A DNA stretch of 64,000 nt from Kribbella jiaozuonensis (GTDB taxonomy: Bacteria; Actinomycetota; Actinomycetes; Propionibacteriales; Kribbellaceae). The stretch covers positions 1 to 64,000 of the forward strand of contig NZ_SZPZ01000005.1 of the NCBI RefSeq assembly GCF_005233875.1, in the 5' to 3' direction. The notes below the pieces were generated by a model. The model was not told the origin of the DNA. It saw only the letters and a list, made by a program, of their open reading frames with translations, and did not search any database. This document shows, piece after piece, positions 50,799-59,439 of this stretch. A program made the translations under genes and the position numbers. Positions within the stretch are counted from its first letter, which is position 1, and each line of letters begins with the position of its first letter.

Positions 50799-51290
50799 GT
50801 GCCTGACTTCAACGATTTGACGCTGCTGCCGTTCTGCGTAGGCCTCACGCTGCTCGGTCTGATCGGCTCGTGGTTCGCCTGGCGGCGACGCGGGGTGGCA
50901 GCCGGCACCCGCGGCGTGGCCTGGTCCCTGCTGCCGGTCTCGCTGTACCTGACCGGTCTGCTGGAGCTGGTCTGGGACGTGGTCCGCTCGACGGTGAGCT
51001 GGGTCACCCACCTGATCTTCTCGCCGACCGTCTGGGCCGGGGTCGCGCTGTTCGGCGTCTCGGTGGTGCTGTACGTCGTGTCAGGTGTGGCCCGGGGTCG
51101 TGGGGGGAACCAGAAGGCCGAGAAGAAGAAGCCCGCCTCGCCCGCGGGTGAGTTGACCACGACGGGCCCAGCGCCCGCGTCGGCCACCACCGCCAAAGCT
51201 GCCAAGCCGTCAAAGGGGAAGGCGAAGCAGCAGGAATCGTCGGAGTTCGACGAGATCGAGGACATTCTGAAGCGCCATGGAATCAACTGA
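50799..51290 (+). CDS. Hypothetical membrane protein with cytoplasmic Lys/Ala-rich tail
   Basis: About 163 residues, with three hydrophobic segments in the first 95 (PFCVGLTLLGLIGSW; WSLLPVSLYLTGLLELVW; WAGVALFGVSVVLYVV). A charged, Ala/Lys/Pro-rich tail follows and ends DEIEDILKRHGIN. I recognise the general actinobacterial type (cell division/DivIVA-adjacent small membrane proteins), but no function. The start is taken as the GTG at 50799. Its stop overlaps the kinase start. Confidence 0.65.
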   Translation: MPDFNDLTLLPFCVGLTLLGLIGSWFAWRRRGVAAGTRGVAWSLLPVSLYLTGLLELVWDVVRSTVSWVTHLIFSPTVWAGVALFGVSVVLYVVSGVARGRGGNQKAEKKKPASPAGELTTTGPAPASATTAKAAKPSKGKAKQQESSEFDEIEDILKRHGIN

Positions 51291-51984
51291 CCCTGACCGG
51301 GGTGGTGGGGTGGGGAAAGCCTCCGATACAGCCGCTGACCACAGCTCGCCCCTGACCATCGACCTGCTGCTCGACAACGTTCTGGCCGGACCGGCAGGCC
51401 TCGGCAGCACCCGGCTGATCGGCATCGACGGACCCGCCGGATCCGGCAAGACCACCGTCGCCGCCGCGCTCGAAGCCCGGGCCAAGCTGCGCGACCTGAA
51501 CACGTACGTCATCCACATGGACGATCTGTACGACGGCTGGACCGGAGCCGAGCGTGGATTCGGTCTGCTCCGCGACCATGTGCTGCAACGGCTCGCCGAC
51601 GGCCGCGAGGGCCGTTACCGCCGCTACGACTGGTACGTCGGCGCGTACGCCGAGCTGCACGTCGTACCGAACACCGTGGACCTGCTGATCGTCGAAGGTG
51701 TCACCGCCTGCGACCGGGACGCGGCGCACTGGCAATCGCTGCGGCTGTGGGTCGAGACGTCGAACGAGGTCCGCCTGGAGCGTGGCATCGACCGCGACGG
51801 CGAGGCCCTCCGCGACCACTGGCTGGAGTGGATGCGCTGGGAGCGCGACCATTTCGCCGAGCAGGCCACCCGCTCACGCGCCCATGTGATCGTCGACGGC
51901 GACCCGGCCATCCCGTTCGACCCCACGGTGGAACTCGTCACGAAGTCGGTGGCACTGCCTCCGCACGACTCGGCGGCTTCGTAG
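51277..51984 (+). CDS. Uridine kinase-like P-loop ATPase
   Basis: A 235-residue P-loop kinase. Walker A is GIDGPAGSGKTT near residues 49-60, HMDDLYDGW is the region equivalent to the uridine kinase substrate motif, and VEGVTACDRD is Walker B-like. The C-terminal part (RWERDHFAEQATRSRAHVIVDGDP) fits the uridine kinase-like family of actinobacteria. The true substrate is not certain. The 3' end overlaps the convergent methyltransferase gene by 47 bases. Confidence 0.82.
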   Translation: MESTDPDRGGGVGKASDTAADHSSPLTIDLLLDNVLAGPAGLGSTRLIGIDGPAGSGKTTVAAALEARAKLRDLNTYVIHMDDLYDGWTGAERGFGLLRDHVLQRLADGREGRYRRYDWYVGAYAELHVVPNTVDLLIVEGVTACDRDAAHWQSLRLWVETSNEVRLERGIDRDGEALRDHWLEWMRWERDHFAEQATRSRAHVIVDGDPAIPFDPTVELVTKSVALPPHDSAAS

Positions 51985-52732
51985 CCGAGATCAACCGCGC
52001 CTGCGGATGGTGGATCCACTCCCCCGCGGGTGCCTTCGCCAGGTAGCTCGCCCGCAGCCTCGCGATGTACTCGTCGCCACGGGCCAACGCCGTGGCGCGC
52101 AGCGGGCCCGAGCGGTCGGCCGCATCGAAGTACGCCGCTGCGTCGGGATGCACCATCGGGTACGACACGAGCTCGTCCCGCTCGACCACGGCACCGCCTA
52201 GGGCCGGGATCAGCGCGTCCTCCCACGAGCGGTCGCGCCGCCCGTCGATCACCTCGTCCAGGAGCGCGAACGGACCGGTCTCCTCGGCGAACTCAGGCCA
52301 GTAGACGACACAGAGCCGGCCGCCGGGACGAAGTACGTCGTACCAGGAGCGGATCGCTGCAGCAGGATCAGGCAACTGCTGGAGCCCGAAGACGGACACG
52401 ACCGCGGCCGCGGACCAGGCCGGGTCAAGCGCGGCCGCATCGCCCTGAATCACCTCGACGCCCGGACGTCCCGCGGCGCGGAGGCCGGCCAGGCGGACCA
52501 TCTCTGTGGACAGGTCGATGCCGACGATCCGCCGGTTGGGGAAGCGTGGAGCGAGCAGCTCGAGCTCGGGAAAGGTCCCGCAGCAGGGCACGAGGACCGT
52601 ACCAAACGGTATGGTATGCAAGGCGTCGACAGCAGCCTGCACCCACGGCGCGAAGCGCGGCACGAAGTACTGCTCGTAGCCCTCGGCTGCCTCGTCCCAG
52701 CTGCGGGCGAGCCTCGAGAGGCGGTCCGTCAC
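51938..52732 (-). CDS. Class I SAM-dependent methyltransferase
   Basis: A 264-residue Rossmann-fold methyltransferase. Motif I is VLVPCCGTFPELELLAPRFP (altered from the usual glycine-rich loop), acidic post-I is IVGIDLS, motif II is GDAAALD and motif III VLRPGGRLCVV. The substrate cannot be predicted. Its ATG overlaps the stop of the globin gene (ATGA). Confidence 0.85.
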   Translation of the reverse strand: MTDRLSRLARSWDEAAEGYEQYFVPRFAPWVQAAVDALHTIPFGTVLVPCCGTFPELELLAPRFPNRRIVGIDLSTEMVRLAGLRAAGRPGVEVIQGDAAALDPAWSAAAVVSVFGLQQLPDPAAAIRSWYDVLRPGGRLCVVYWPEFAEETGPFALLDEVIDGRRDRSWEDALIPALGGAVVERDELVSYPMVHPDAAAYFDAADRSGPLRATALARGDEYIARLRASYLAKAPAGEWIHHPQARLISATKPPSRAEAVPPTS

Positions 52733-53169
52733 GTCTGCAGACCGTCCCAGGACCAGCGCGGGACGGTCAGATCATCGGCAATGTCTGCCGTGTTGTGGTG
52801 GTACATCGTCGTGAACGTCGCCCAGGCGAAGTAGTCGTGCAGGACCTGCCGGAGCTTCGGATCGGTCAGCTCGGCATCCGTCATCGCCTCGTCGAAGCGC
52901 TCGATCGCGCGCCGGTTCATCTCGTCGTGCTCGCCGTTCCCGCTGTGTCGCCGCTCGACGTACGCCTCGTCGCCGTACACACCGGTGTAGCCTTCCGGCC
53001 CGCCGAGCGCCTCGGCCCAGTACGCCGCCAGCCGCTCGATGTGATCAGGCTCGACGTCACCGTGGAACGCATGGCTGACGACCTCGTCGGCCATCACTCG
53101 CTCGTGCCAGGCTCGCGCCAGCCGGAGCATGCCTTCGGACCCACCCGCCGCCTCGTAAACGGTCTCCAT
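52729..53169 (-). CDS. Truncated haemoglobin-like protein (group II)
   Basis: A 146-residue globin-fold protein. ETVYEAAGGSEGMLRLARAWH matches the start of group II truncated haemoglobins, and a YWAEALGGPEGY-like helix E/F region follows. A candidate proximal histidine is in ERRHSGNGEHDEM. These proteins bind oxygen or NO. The ATG at 53167-53169 follows the sigma factor stop by 5 bases; a TTG three codons earlier overlaps that stop. Confidence 0.82.
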   Translation of the reverse strand: METVYEAAGGSEGMLRLARAWHERVMADEVVSHAFHGDVEPDHIERLAAYWAEALGGPEGYTGVYGDEAYVERRHSGNGEHDEMNRRAIERFDEAMTDAELTDPKLRQVLHDYFAWATFTTMYHHNTADIADDLTVPRWSWDGLQT

Positions 53170-53174
53170 GGCGG

Positions 53175-54395
53175 TCAAGTCTGCTCTATCGACGCCAGCC
53201 GGTCACGTGCGTGCGCCCGTTCCGGTTCGGATCCGGCCAGTCGGAGCGCGCGCTCGTACGCCGCAGTTGCCTCGGGCAAGCGTCCGAGACGGTGCAGCAG
53301 GTCGGCCCGGGCGAGGGCGAACGGGTGGTACTCGCGCAGCCGTGGTTCGTCGGCCAGTTCGTCGAGCAGTGCGAGGCCGGCCTCGGCGCCGTCGCGCATC
53401 GCGATCGCGGCCGCCCGGTTGAGCGCGACCACGGGCGACGGATCCAGTTCCAGCAGTACGTCGTACAGCGCGACGATCTGCGCCCAATCGGTGTCCGCGA
53501 AGTCGGCCGCCTCGTCGTGCAGCGCGGCGATCGCGGCCTGGACGGCGTACGGTCCGGCTCCGCCGGTGAGCGCGGTGACGACCAGGTCGCGGCCCTCGAC
53601 GATCAGCTCGTGGTCCCAGCGGCTGCGGTCCTGGTCCTCGAGCAAGACCAATGACCCGTCTGCCCCGGTGCGAGCGTCGCGGCGGGCGTGGACGAGCAAC
53701 ATGAGGGCGAGCAGACCGGTCACCTCGCGCTCGGCGGGGAGCAGCCGGTGCAGGATCCGGGCCAGCCGGATCGCTTCCTCGGCGAGGTCGAGACGTTGCA
53801 GATACGGTCCCGAGCTTGCGGCGTACCCCTCGGTGAAGACCGAGTAGACGACCTGCAGTACGCCGGGCAGCCGCTCCGGCAGCTCATCCGGGCCGGGCAC
53901 GCGAAACGGGATCCGCGCATCGCGAATCTTCTGCTTCGCCCGGACGATCCGTTTCGCCATCGTCGCGGTCGGGACCAGGAACGCGCGCGCGACCTCCGGC
54001 GTGGTCAGACCAGCCAGGCAGCGCAGCGTCAACGCGCCACGGTCCTCGGCCGCGAGCGCGGGGTGCGTGCAGGTGAAGAACAGCTGCAACCGCTCGTCCG
54101 GCAACTCGTCCCCGGTCGCTTGCGGCGCAGCCCGGTCCATATCGACCTGCAGTACGGCGAGCTTCGCGGCGTACACCTGGTCACGCCGGAGCCGGTCGAC
54201 GGCCTTCCGCCTGGCGGTCGTCATCAGCCAGCCGCCGGGGTTCGGCGGTACGCCGTCCACCGGCCAGCGCACCAGCGCCGCCTCGATCGCCTCCGAGGTG
54301 ACCTCCTCGGCCAGGTCGAGGTCCCCGAACCGCCGGGCGAGCGCGGCCAGCAGCCGGCCCCGCTCCTCCCGGAAGACCGCCTCGACCTGGTCCAT
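53175..54395 (-). CDS. RNA polymerase sigma factor, ECF42 group (DUF6596/TPR C-terminus)
   Basis: A 406-residue ECF sigma factor. Sigma2 is at residues ~5-65 (DLAEEVTSEAIEAALVRWP), sigma4 at ~105-160. A long helical C-terminal extension (DUF6596, TPR-like) follows and contains ALNRAAAIAMRDGAEAGLALL. Together with the preceding DGPF-type gene, this is the ECF42 architecture, which has no anti-sigma factor and is believed to be controlled by the C-terminal domain. The ATG at 54393-54395 lies 2 bases after the DGPF gene stop. Confidence 0.9.
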   Translation of the reverse strand: MDQVEAVFREERGRLLAALARRFGDLDLAEEVTSEAIEAALVRWPVDGVPPNPGGWLMTTARRKAVDRLRRDQVYAAKLAVLQVDMDRAAPQATGDELPDERLQLFFTCTHPALAAEDRGALTLRCLAGLTTPEVARAFLVPTATMAKRIVRAKQKIRDARIPFRVPGPDELPERLPGVLQVVYSVFTEGYAASSGPYLQRLDLAEEAIRLARILHRLLPAEREVTGLLALMLLVHARRDARTGADGSLVLLEDQDRSRWDHELIVEGRDLVVTALTGGAGPYAVQAAIAALHDEAADFADTDWAQIVALYDVLLELDPSPVVALNRAAAIAMRDGAEAGLALLDELADEPRLREYHPFALARADLLHRLGRLPEATAAYERALRLAGSEPERAHARDRLASIEQT

Positions 54396-54397
54396 CC

Positions 54398-54742
54398 TCA
54401 GAACTCCGCGACCGGCCGAACCACAACCGACCCGCCGGCCCGCGAGCCCGGGCACTTCGCGGCCCAGTCCAGCGCGACATCCAGATCCGGTACGTCGATC
54501 ACGTAGAACCCGCCGAGCACCTCGCGGGTCTCGGCGAACGGTCCGTCCGTCACGGTCCGCTTGCCGTCGTTGGCGACCTGGACGCGGGTCGCGGTGACCA
54601 GATCGGCCAGCGACTCCGACGCGACCACGACCCCGGAGTCGGTGATCTCCTTGTCGAACCGCATCCAGTCCTCCGGCTCGCATCCGACCGGCGCGTTCTC
54701 CGTGTCGAGCTCCCCGGCGTTGATCAGCAGCATGTATTTCAT
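54398..54742 (-). CDS. YCII-related DGPF-domain protein
   Basis: A 114-residue YCII-fold protein. The signature TDGPFAETREVLGGFYVID is at residues ~66-84. DGPF proteins are the conserved genomic partners of ECF42 sigma factors and are thought to be their targets; the biochemical activity is not established. A perfect AGGAGGTT lies 3 bases before the ATG. It is the first gene of the two-gene module. Confidence 0.92.
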   Translation of the reverse strand: MKYMLLINAGELDTENAPVGCEPEDWMRFDKEITDSGVVVASESLADLVTATRVQVANDGKRTVTDGPFAETREVLGGFYVIDVPDLDVALDWAAKCPGSRAGGSVVVRPVAEF

Positions 54743-54824
54743 CGGAACCTCCTGTTCACCCGTGTCTACAGCATCACCACGAACGGGTTCGCCCAGGATG
54801 GACAGCGTCAGTCAGGATTGGACC

Positions 54825-55709
54825 ATGAATGTTTCCCCATCGGGTGAGCAGTGGGTCCTCCGCGGCGGCGGGTACGAGGCGACAGTGGTCAGCGTCGGCG
54901 GTGGGCTGCGCGGGCTCACGTACGACGGACACCCGGTCCTGCTCGGGTACGGCGAGGACGAGGCGGCGCACGCGGGGATCGGGCAGCACCTGTTCCCGTG
55001 GCCGAACCGGATCACCGACGGGAAGTACACGTTCGAGGGCGTCGCCCAGCAGCTGTACCTGACCGAGCCGGCCCGCCAGAACGCCATCCACGGACTGACC
55101 CGCTGGGCCAACTGGCTCCGCGTGGACGACGGCTCAGACCCGGCGGCATTGGTCGTCGGCCATCGCCTCCACGGCCAGCCCGGCTACCCCCACCAGCTGG
55201 ACCTCCGCCTCGACTACCGCCTCACCGATCGCCTGACTGTCACCGCGACTGCCACCAACATTGGCAGGTCCGCGGCGCCGTACGGCTACGGAGCACATCC
55301 GTATCTCAGCGTCGGCCGCCCGATCGACGAATGCGTGCTCGAGTTCACCGCCGCCGACCGCTTGGAGGTGTCCGCGGATCGCATGCAGCCGGTCGGCCTG
55401 ACACCGGTCGCCGGATCGGAGTTCGACTTCAGCGACGGCCGGGGGATCGGGGCGACGTCGATCGACAACGCCTTCACCGGACTCGGTGGCGCCTGGTCGG
55501 TCTCGTTGACGGATCCCGACAGCGGCGCCCGGTCGGTGCTCACCAGTGACACACCCTGGATGCAGCTGTTCACCGGCGAAGCGGTCGGGCGTACGGCGCT
55601 GGCGGTCGAGCCGATGACGTGTCCGCCGGACGCGTTCATCACCGGTCAGGACCTGGTCGTCCTGAAGCCGGGCGAATCGCACACGACTAGCTTTTCGGTG
55701 GCCGGTTAG
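54825..55709 (+). CDS. Aldose 1-epimerase family protein
   Basis: A 294-residue mutarotase-fold protein interconverting alpha and beta anomers of an aldose. Catalytic residues align as His89 (AIHG), His158 (GAHPY) and Glu262 (VEPMTCPPDAF). The start ATG at 54825 gives a standard N-terminus; the frame is open further upstream only by chance. The sugar is not determined. The 3' end overlaps the convergent PH-domain gene by 23 bases. Confidence 0.9.
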   Translation: MNVSPSGEQWVLRGGGYEATVVSVGGGLRGLTYDGHPVLLGYGEDEAAHAGIGQHLFPWPNRITDGKYTFEGVAQQLYLTEPARQNAIHGLTRWANWLRVDDGSDPAALVVGHRLHGQPGYPHQLDLRLDYRLTDRLTVTATATNIGRSAAPYGYGAHPYLSVGRPIDECVLEFTAADRLEVSADRMQPVGLTPVAGSEFDFSDGRGIGATSIDNAFTGLGGAWSVSLTDPDSGARSVLTSDTPWMQLFTGEAVGRTALAVEPMTCPPDAFITGQDLVVLKPGESHTTSFSVAG

Positions 55710-56145
55710 CTCCGGCACCGTGGTCGCGAGCCACCGCCGCGAGCTCCTTCGCGGCGCGGCTCGCCCGGGCGCCTTCCGCGGCCTGGACCGCGAGGATGCC
55801 GATCCGGTTGCCGTCGGCATCGAACAGCTGCAGCCACGCGTCCCCCGGCCGGAACCGCAGTCCGCTGATCTCCGCCCAGGTCAGCGTGTACGACTTGAAC
55901 ACGTTCCGCACCCGGAGCCCGTCGGCGTACGCCGTCACCCGCAGCGTCGTCATCCGGTACAGGATCCACAGGATCGCCCCGAAGAACACCAGCAACGTGA
56001 TCCGCTGGAACCAGCTGAACGAATCCCGCGACTCGGCCGGCAACCGGACCCAGATCACCCCGAACACCGCCAGCAGCGACAGGCCCATCACCCCGGCCAT
56101 CAGCGCGAGGATCCGCGGATGGAAGGTGAAGAGCCTGTCGCTCAT
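55687..56145 (-). CDS. PH-domain-like small membrane protein
   Basis: A 152-residue protein with two N-terminal transmembrane helices (residues ~12-33 and ~47-65). A bacterial PH-like domain follows (LRVTAYADGLRVRNVFKSYTL to FDADGNRIGI), matching the actinobacterial PH domain-containing membrane protein family often found beside hisG. The ATG begins one base after the hisG stop, so it is co-transcribed with hisEG. The function is unknown. Confidence 0.82.
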   Translation of the reverse strand: MSDRLFTFHPRILALMAGVMGLSLLAVFGVIWVRLPAESRDSFSWFQRITLLVFFGAILWILYRMTTLRVTAYADGLRVRNVFKSYTLTWAEISGLRFRPGDAWLQLFDADGNRIGILAVQAAEGARASRAAKELAAVARDHGAGANRPPKS

Positions 56146-56146
56146 G

Positions 56147-56995
56147 TCAGATCCGGCAGGCGTGGATGTCTGTGGTGAGGATGGCACGGGCGCCCACCTC
56201 CCACAGCTGGTCCATCAGGCGCTGCGCCTCGGCACGCTGCACCATCACCCGGACGGCGACCCAGCCCTGCTTGTGCAGCGGGGAGATCGTCGGCGACTCC
56301 AGGCCGGGCGCGACCGAGGTGGCCGCGTCGACGTTCTCGGCGCGGATGTCGTAGTCCATCATCACGTAGTTCCGCGCGATCAGGACGCCTTCGAGCCGGC
56401 GTACCAGCTGGTGCATTCCGTTCGGCGGGTTCTCGACGCCGTGCCGCTTGATCAGCACGGCCTCGGACTTCAGGATCGGCTCGCCGAACACCTCGAGCCC
56501 GGCCTGGCGCAGCGTCGTACCGGTCTCCACCACGTCGGCGATCACGTCGGCGACCCCGAGCTGTACGGCCGACTCGACCGCTCCGTCCAGGCGGACCACG
56601 GATGCGTCGACGCCGTTCTCGGCCAGGTGGTCCTGCAGTACGCCGGCGTACGACGTGGCGATGCGCTTGCCGGCCAGGTCCTTGATGGAGTCCGCGACCC
56701 CGGGCCGCCCGGCGAATCGGAACGTGGACGAGCCGAACCCGAGGCCCATGATCACGTCCGCGTCGGCGTGCGAGTCGAGCACGAGATCACGGCCGGAGAT
56801 GCCGACGTCGAGAGTGCCCTCCCCGACGTACACCGCGATGTCCCGCGGGCGGAGGTAGTAGAACTCGACCTCGTTGGCCGAGTCGGTGAGTGTGAGGTCC
56901 TTGGTGGTACGGCGCTGTTTGTAGCCGGCCTCGACGAGCATCTCGGTGGCGGCCTCGCTCAGCGAGCCCTTGTTCGGTACTGCGACGCGCAGCAT
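56147..56995 (-). CDS. hisG: ATP phosphoribosyltransferase (long form)
   Basis: First committed step of histidine synthesis: joins ATP and PRPP. The 282-residue length and the C-terminal regulatory region (QGWVAVRVMVQRAEAQRLMDQL) mark the long, histidine-sensitive form that does not need HisZ. The PRPP-binding region is ADVIADVVETGTTLRQAGL. The start is ATG at 56993-56995 with GAAAGGG upstream. Confidence 0.96.
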   Translation of the reverse strand: MLRVAVPNKGSLSEAATEMLVEAGYKQRRTTKDLTLTDSANEVEFYYLRPRDIAVYVGEGTLDVGISGRDLVLDSHADADVIMGLGFGSSTFRFAGRPGVADSIKDLAGKRIATSYAGVLQDHLAENGVDASVVRLDGAVESAVQLGVADVIADVVETGTTLRQAGLEVFGEPILKSEAVLIKRHGVENPPNGMHQLVRRLEGVLIARNYVMMDYDIRAENVDAATSVAPGLESPTISPLHKQGWVAVRVMVQRAEAQRLMDQLWEVGARAILTTDIHACRI

Positions 56996-57045
56996 GGCGA
57001 CTGCCCTTTCTGGGGGTGTTAACCGGTCATCTGTGGAGGTGGCTC

Positions 57046-57309
57046 CTACAGATGTCGGTACACGTCCTCGAGGTCCAGGCCGAGGGCATGCATCATCACC
57101 TGAGCGTGGTAGAAGAGCTGTGACAGCTCCTCCGCGGCCCGCTCCTTGCCCTCGTACTCGGCTGCCATCCATGACTCGGCGGCCTCTTCGACCAGCTTCT
57201 TGCCGATCGCGTGCACGCCGGCATCCAGCGCCGCCACGGTCCCGGAACCCTCCGGCCGTGTCGCCGCCTTCTCACCCAGCTCGGCAAACAGCTCCTCAAA
57301 ACTCTTCAT
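57046..57309 (-). CDS. hisE: Phosphoribosyl-ATP pyrophosphatase
   Basis: Second step of histidine synthesis, removing pyrophosphate from phosphoribosyl-ATP. The 87-residue protein has the MazG-like helical core with KKLVEEAAESWMAAEYEG and ELSQLFYHAQVMM. It lies 50 bases upstream of hisG on the same strand. hisI is not adjacent. Confidence 0.96.
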   Translation of the reverse strand: MKSFEELFAELGEKAATRPEGSGTVAALDAGVHAIGKKLVEEAAESWMAAEYEGKERAAEELSQLFYHAQVMMHALGLDLEDVYRHL

Positions 57310-57402
57310 CGCGCGCCCAGCCTACGGGGTCCGGTCACCCTCCCCCGCCCCCAGGTCCGCCGATCGGACCTCTCCGCGGCTCGTCTGTGGGTTACTGGAG
57401 CC

Positions 57403-57807
57403 ATGGACGGATTCGCGCAGATCTCCGTGATGCTCGCCGTGCCGGACGCGCCGGCGGCCGCGGCCTGGTACGCCGAGGCGCTCGGAGCGGTCGAGCTCTG
57501 GAACCTCGGCAGTGTGATCGGGCTGAGCGTCAACGGCGCCCCGATCTTCCTCGGCGAACCCGGGGACAACATCTGGAAAACACCCGCGGCGACCGGCGCC
57601 CCGACGGTCCGGGTCGAGATGTTCGTGGACGATCCGGACGGTTTCGTACGGCGTGCCGTCGAGGCGGGCGCGGACGGGAGCTTCGACCCGGTCCGCGATC
57701 ACGCGGTGCCGTGGGGGACGCATCGGCAGGGGTCGTTCCTGGATCCGTTCGGGCACTTGTGGTTCGTCGGCGACAGGTCTCCGCTAGGCCCCAGCGAGCG
57801 CGGCTGA
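57403..57807 (+). CDS. VOC-family (glyoxalase/bleomycin resistance-like) protein
   Basis: A 134-residue vicinal oxygen chelate protein with the paired beta-alpha-beta-beta-beta pattern. VMLAVPDAPAAAAWYAEALGAVE opens repeat 1 and DPFGHLWFVGD closes repeat 2. Members include antibiotic-binding proteins and dioxygenases; the function here is open. The ATG lies just after TTACTG (leaderless). The 3' end overlaps the convergent MBL gene by 24 bases. Confidence 0.82.
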   Translation: MDGFAQISVMLAVPDAPAAAAWYAEALGAVELWNLGSVIGLSVNGAPIFLGEPGDNIWKTPAATGAPTVRVEMFVDDPDGFVRRAVEAGADGSFDPVRDHAVPWGTHRQGSFLDPFGHLWFVGDRSPLGPSERG

Positions 57808-58473
57808 TCGGGTGCGCGGCGCTGAGTGCGCGTCGGCGTACCAGTCGTGTTGCTCGGACAGGAGTTGCTTGACCATGGCGTAATCGATGGTGTCGTCGGG
57901 CGTGCGCAGGTGGTACGGCGGCGGGTAGAACGCGTCGCCGAGGAGGGCGACCCCATCGGCCACGGCGATCAGGGAGTCGGGGGCGTGGTTCCCGCCGACG
58001 TGGCGCAGTACGACGCCGGTCGGGAGGGTGAGGGTGTCGCCGAGCGTCTGGTCGGGGAGGACGATCCGGAAATCGGTCCAGTCGGGTACGGCGAGCGCTC
58101 GGGCGCGGAAGCTGGGGCCGAGCTTGGGGTTGGCCTCGACTTCGTCGTGGAGGTATTGGTGGCTCCACGGTCTGCCGGCCTCGGCTGTCAGGAGGTCGAC
58201 AGCTAACTCGTGGGCGATGACGGTCACATCGTCCCAGGCGGAGGCGCCCCAGGTGTGGTCCCAGTGGTGGTGGGTGTAGACGAGCCACCTCGGCGCGGGC
58301 AGTCCTGCTGCGGTGATCGCCGTACGGATGGCTCGGGCGTGCTCGGGGCTGTTGCCCGCGTCGACGAGGACCGAGCCGCGGTCGTCGGCGATGACGGCGA
58401 CCGACGGGCGGATCGCATCGGGGTCCGGGTCGTGCGGGTAGAGCCAGACCCGGGCGGCGAGGTGCTGGAGCAT
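57784..58473 (-). CDS. Metallo-beta-lactamase-fold hydrolase
   Basis: A 229-residue MBL-fold protein with the metal-binding motif THHHWDHTWG at ~67-76. Further ligands are HVGGNHAPDS and LLGDAFYPPPYH. Substrate unknown; such proteins include lactonases, thioesterases and glyoxalases. The start ATG (58471-58473) lies only 18 bases from the ATG of the divergent peptidase. TATCGT seven bases upstream is a possible -10 for a leaderless transcript. Confidence 0.83.
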   Translation of the reverse strand: MLQHLAARVWLYPHDPDPDAIRPSVAVIADDRGSVLVDAGNSPEHARAIRTAITAAGLPAPRWLVYTHHHWDHTWGASAWDDVTVIAHELAVDLLTAEAGRPWSHQYLHDEVEANPKLGPSFRARALAVPDWTDFRIVLPDQTLGDTLTLPTGVVLRHVGGNHAPDSLIAVADGVALLGDAFYPPPYHLRTPDDTIDYAMVKQLLSEQHDWYADAHSAPRTRSAALAGA

Positions 58474-58491
58474 GTGGCCGACGATATCCGT

Positions 58492-59439
58492 ATGCAGAAT
58501 CCCCGGAGAGTCCGCAACCTCGGCGTCATCGTCGGCACCCTGCCCACCGGTCCCCTCAACGCGATCACCGACGTCCCCGGCGTCCGCGTCGGCCAGACCA
58601 CGCTCACCGGCGACGGGCTGAACACCGGGGTCACCGCGATCGTCCCCGACGGGTACGCCGGGACGCTGCCGGCAGCTGTTGCTGTCGGCAACGGGTACGG
58701 CAAGCTCATCGGCACCACCCAGGTCGACGAGCTCGGCGTGATCGAGACCCCGATCCTGCTGACCGGCACCCTGAGCACCTTCCGGGTCGCCGACGCCTTG
58801 CTGACCTGGCTCCTCGACCGCGACCCTCGCGCCACGAGCCTCAACCCGATCGTCGGCGAAACCAACGACGCCTACCTGTCCGACATCCGCCGCCGCCCGA
58901 TCACACCCGCCCACGTCCACGCCGCCCTCGACACTGCCTCGTCGGACCTCCCCCTCGAAGGCTGCGCCGGAGCCGGCACCGGCACCACCGCCCTCGGCTT
59001 CAAAGCCGGCATCGGCACGTCCTCCCGCCTTGTGGCGTCCGGCACCGTAGGAGCGATTGTGCAATCGAACTTCTCCGGCTTGTTGACGGTGCTCGGGCGA
59101 CCTGTCCCCGCGAAGCCTCTTGATGCTGATGGCAACAGTTGCATGATCGTCGTGGCCACGGATCTTCCGCTCGACGCCCGGCAGCTGGGCCGGCTTGCGC
59201 GGCGGGCGGTGTTTGCGATGGGCCGGGTCGGCTCCGACTTCGCGCCCGGGAGCGGCGACTACGCGATCGCCTTCACCACGAACCGCACCCCGGGCTACGC
59301 CGACAACGATCTCCGCGGCCCGTTCCAAGCCGTCACGGAATCATTCGAGGAAGCGCTGCTCAACTCGCTCACCATGGCCCGAACCACCACCGGGCACAGG
59401 GGCACCGCCCACGCCGTACCCCACGACCTCCTCGCCTAG
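58492..59439 (+). CDS. P1-family (DmpA/BapA-like) aminopeptidase
   Basis: A 315-residue Ntn-type autoprocessing peptidase. ITDVPGVRVGQTTL near the N-terminus and the GNSCMIVVATD segment are characteristic; Ser216, after Asn215, aligns with the self-cleavage nucleophile. The expected mature subunits are about 215 and 100 residues. Family members cleave N-terminal D- or beta-amino acids or amides. No signal peptide is visible. It is closely divergent from the MBL-fold gene. Confidence 0.87.
   Translation: MQNPRRVRNLGVIVGTLPTGPLNAITDVPGVRVGQTTLTGDGLNTGVTAIVPDGYAGTLPAAVAVGNGYGKLIGTTQVDELGVIETPILLTGTLSTFRVADALLTWLLDRDPRATSLNPIVGETNDAYLSDIRRRPITPAHVHAALDTASSDLPLEGCAGAGTGTTALGFKAGIGTSSRLVASGTVGAIVQSNFSGLLTVLGRPVPAKPLDADGNSCMIVVATDLPLDARQLGRLARRAVFAMGRVGSDFAPGSGDYAIAFTTNRTPGYADNDLRGPFQAVTESFEEALLNSLTMARTTTGHRGTAHAVPHDLLA

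Noticed and set aside
54743..54800. ECF42-type promoter upstream of the DGPF gene
   Set aside because: A TGTCCA near 54795 resembles the expected -35, but I could not find a matching -10 at convincing spacing.
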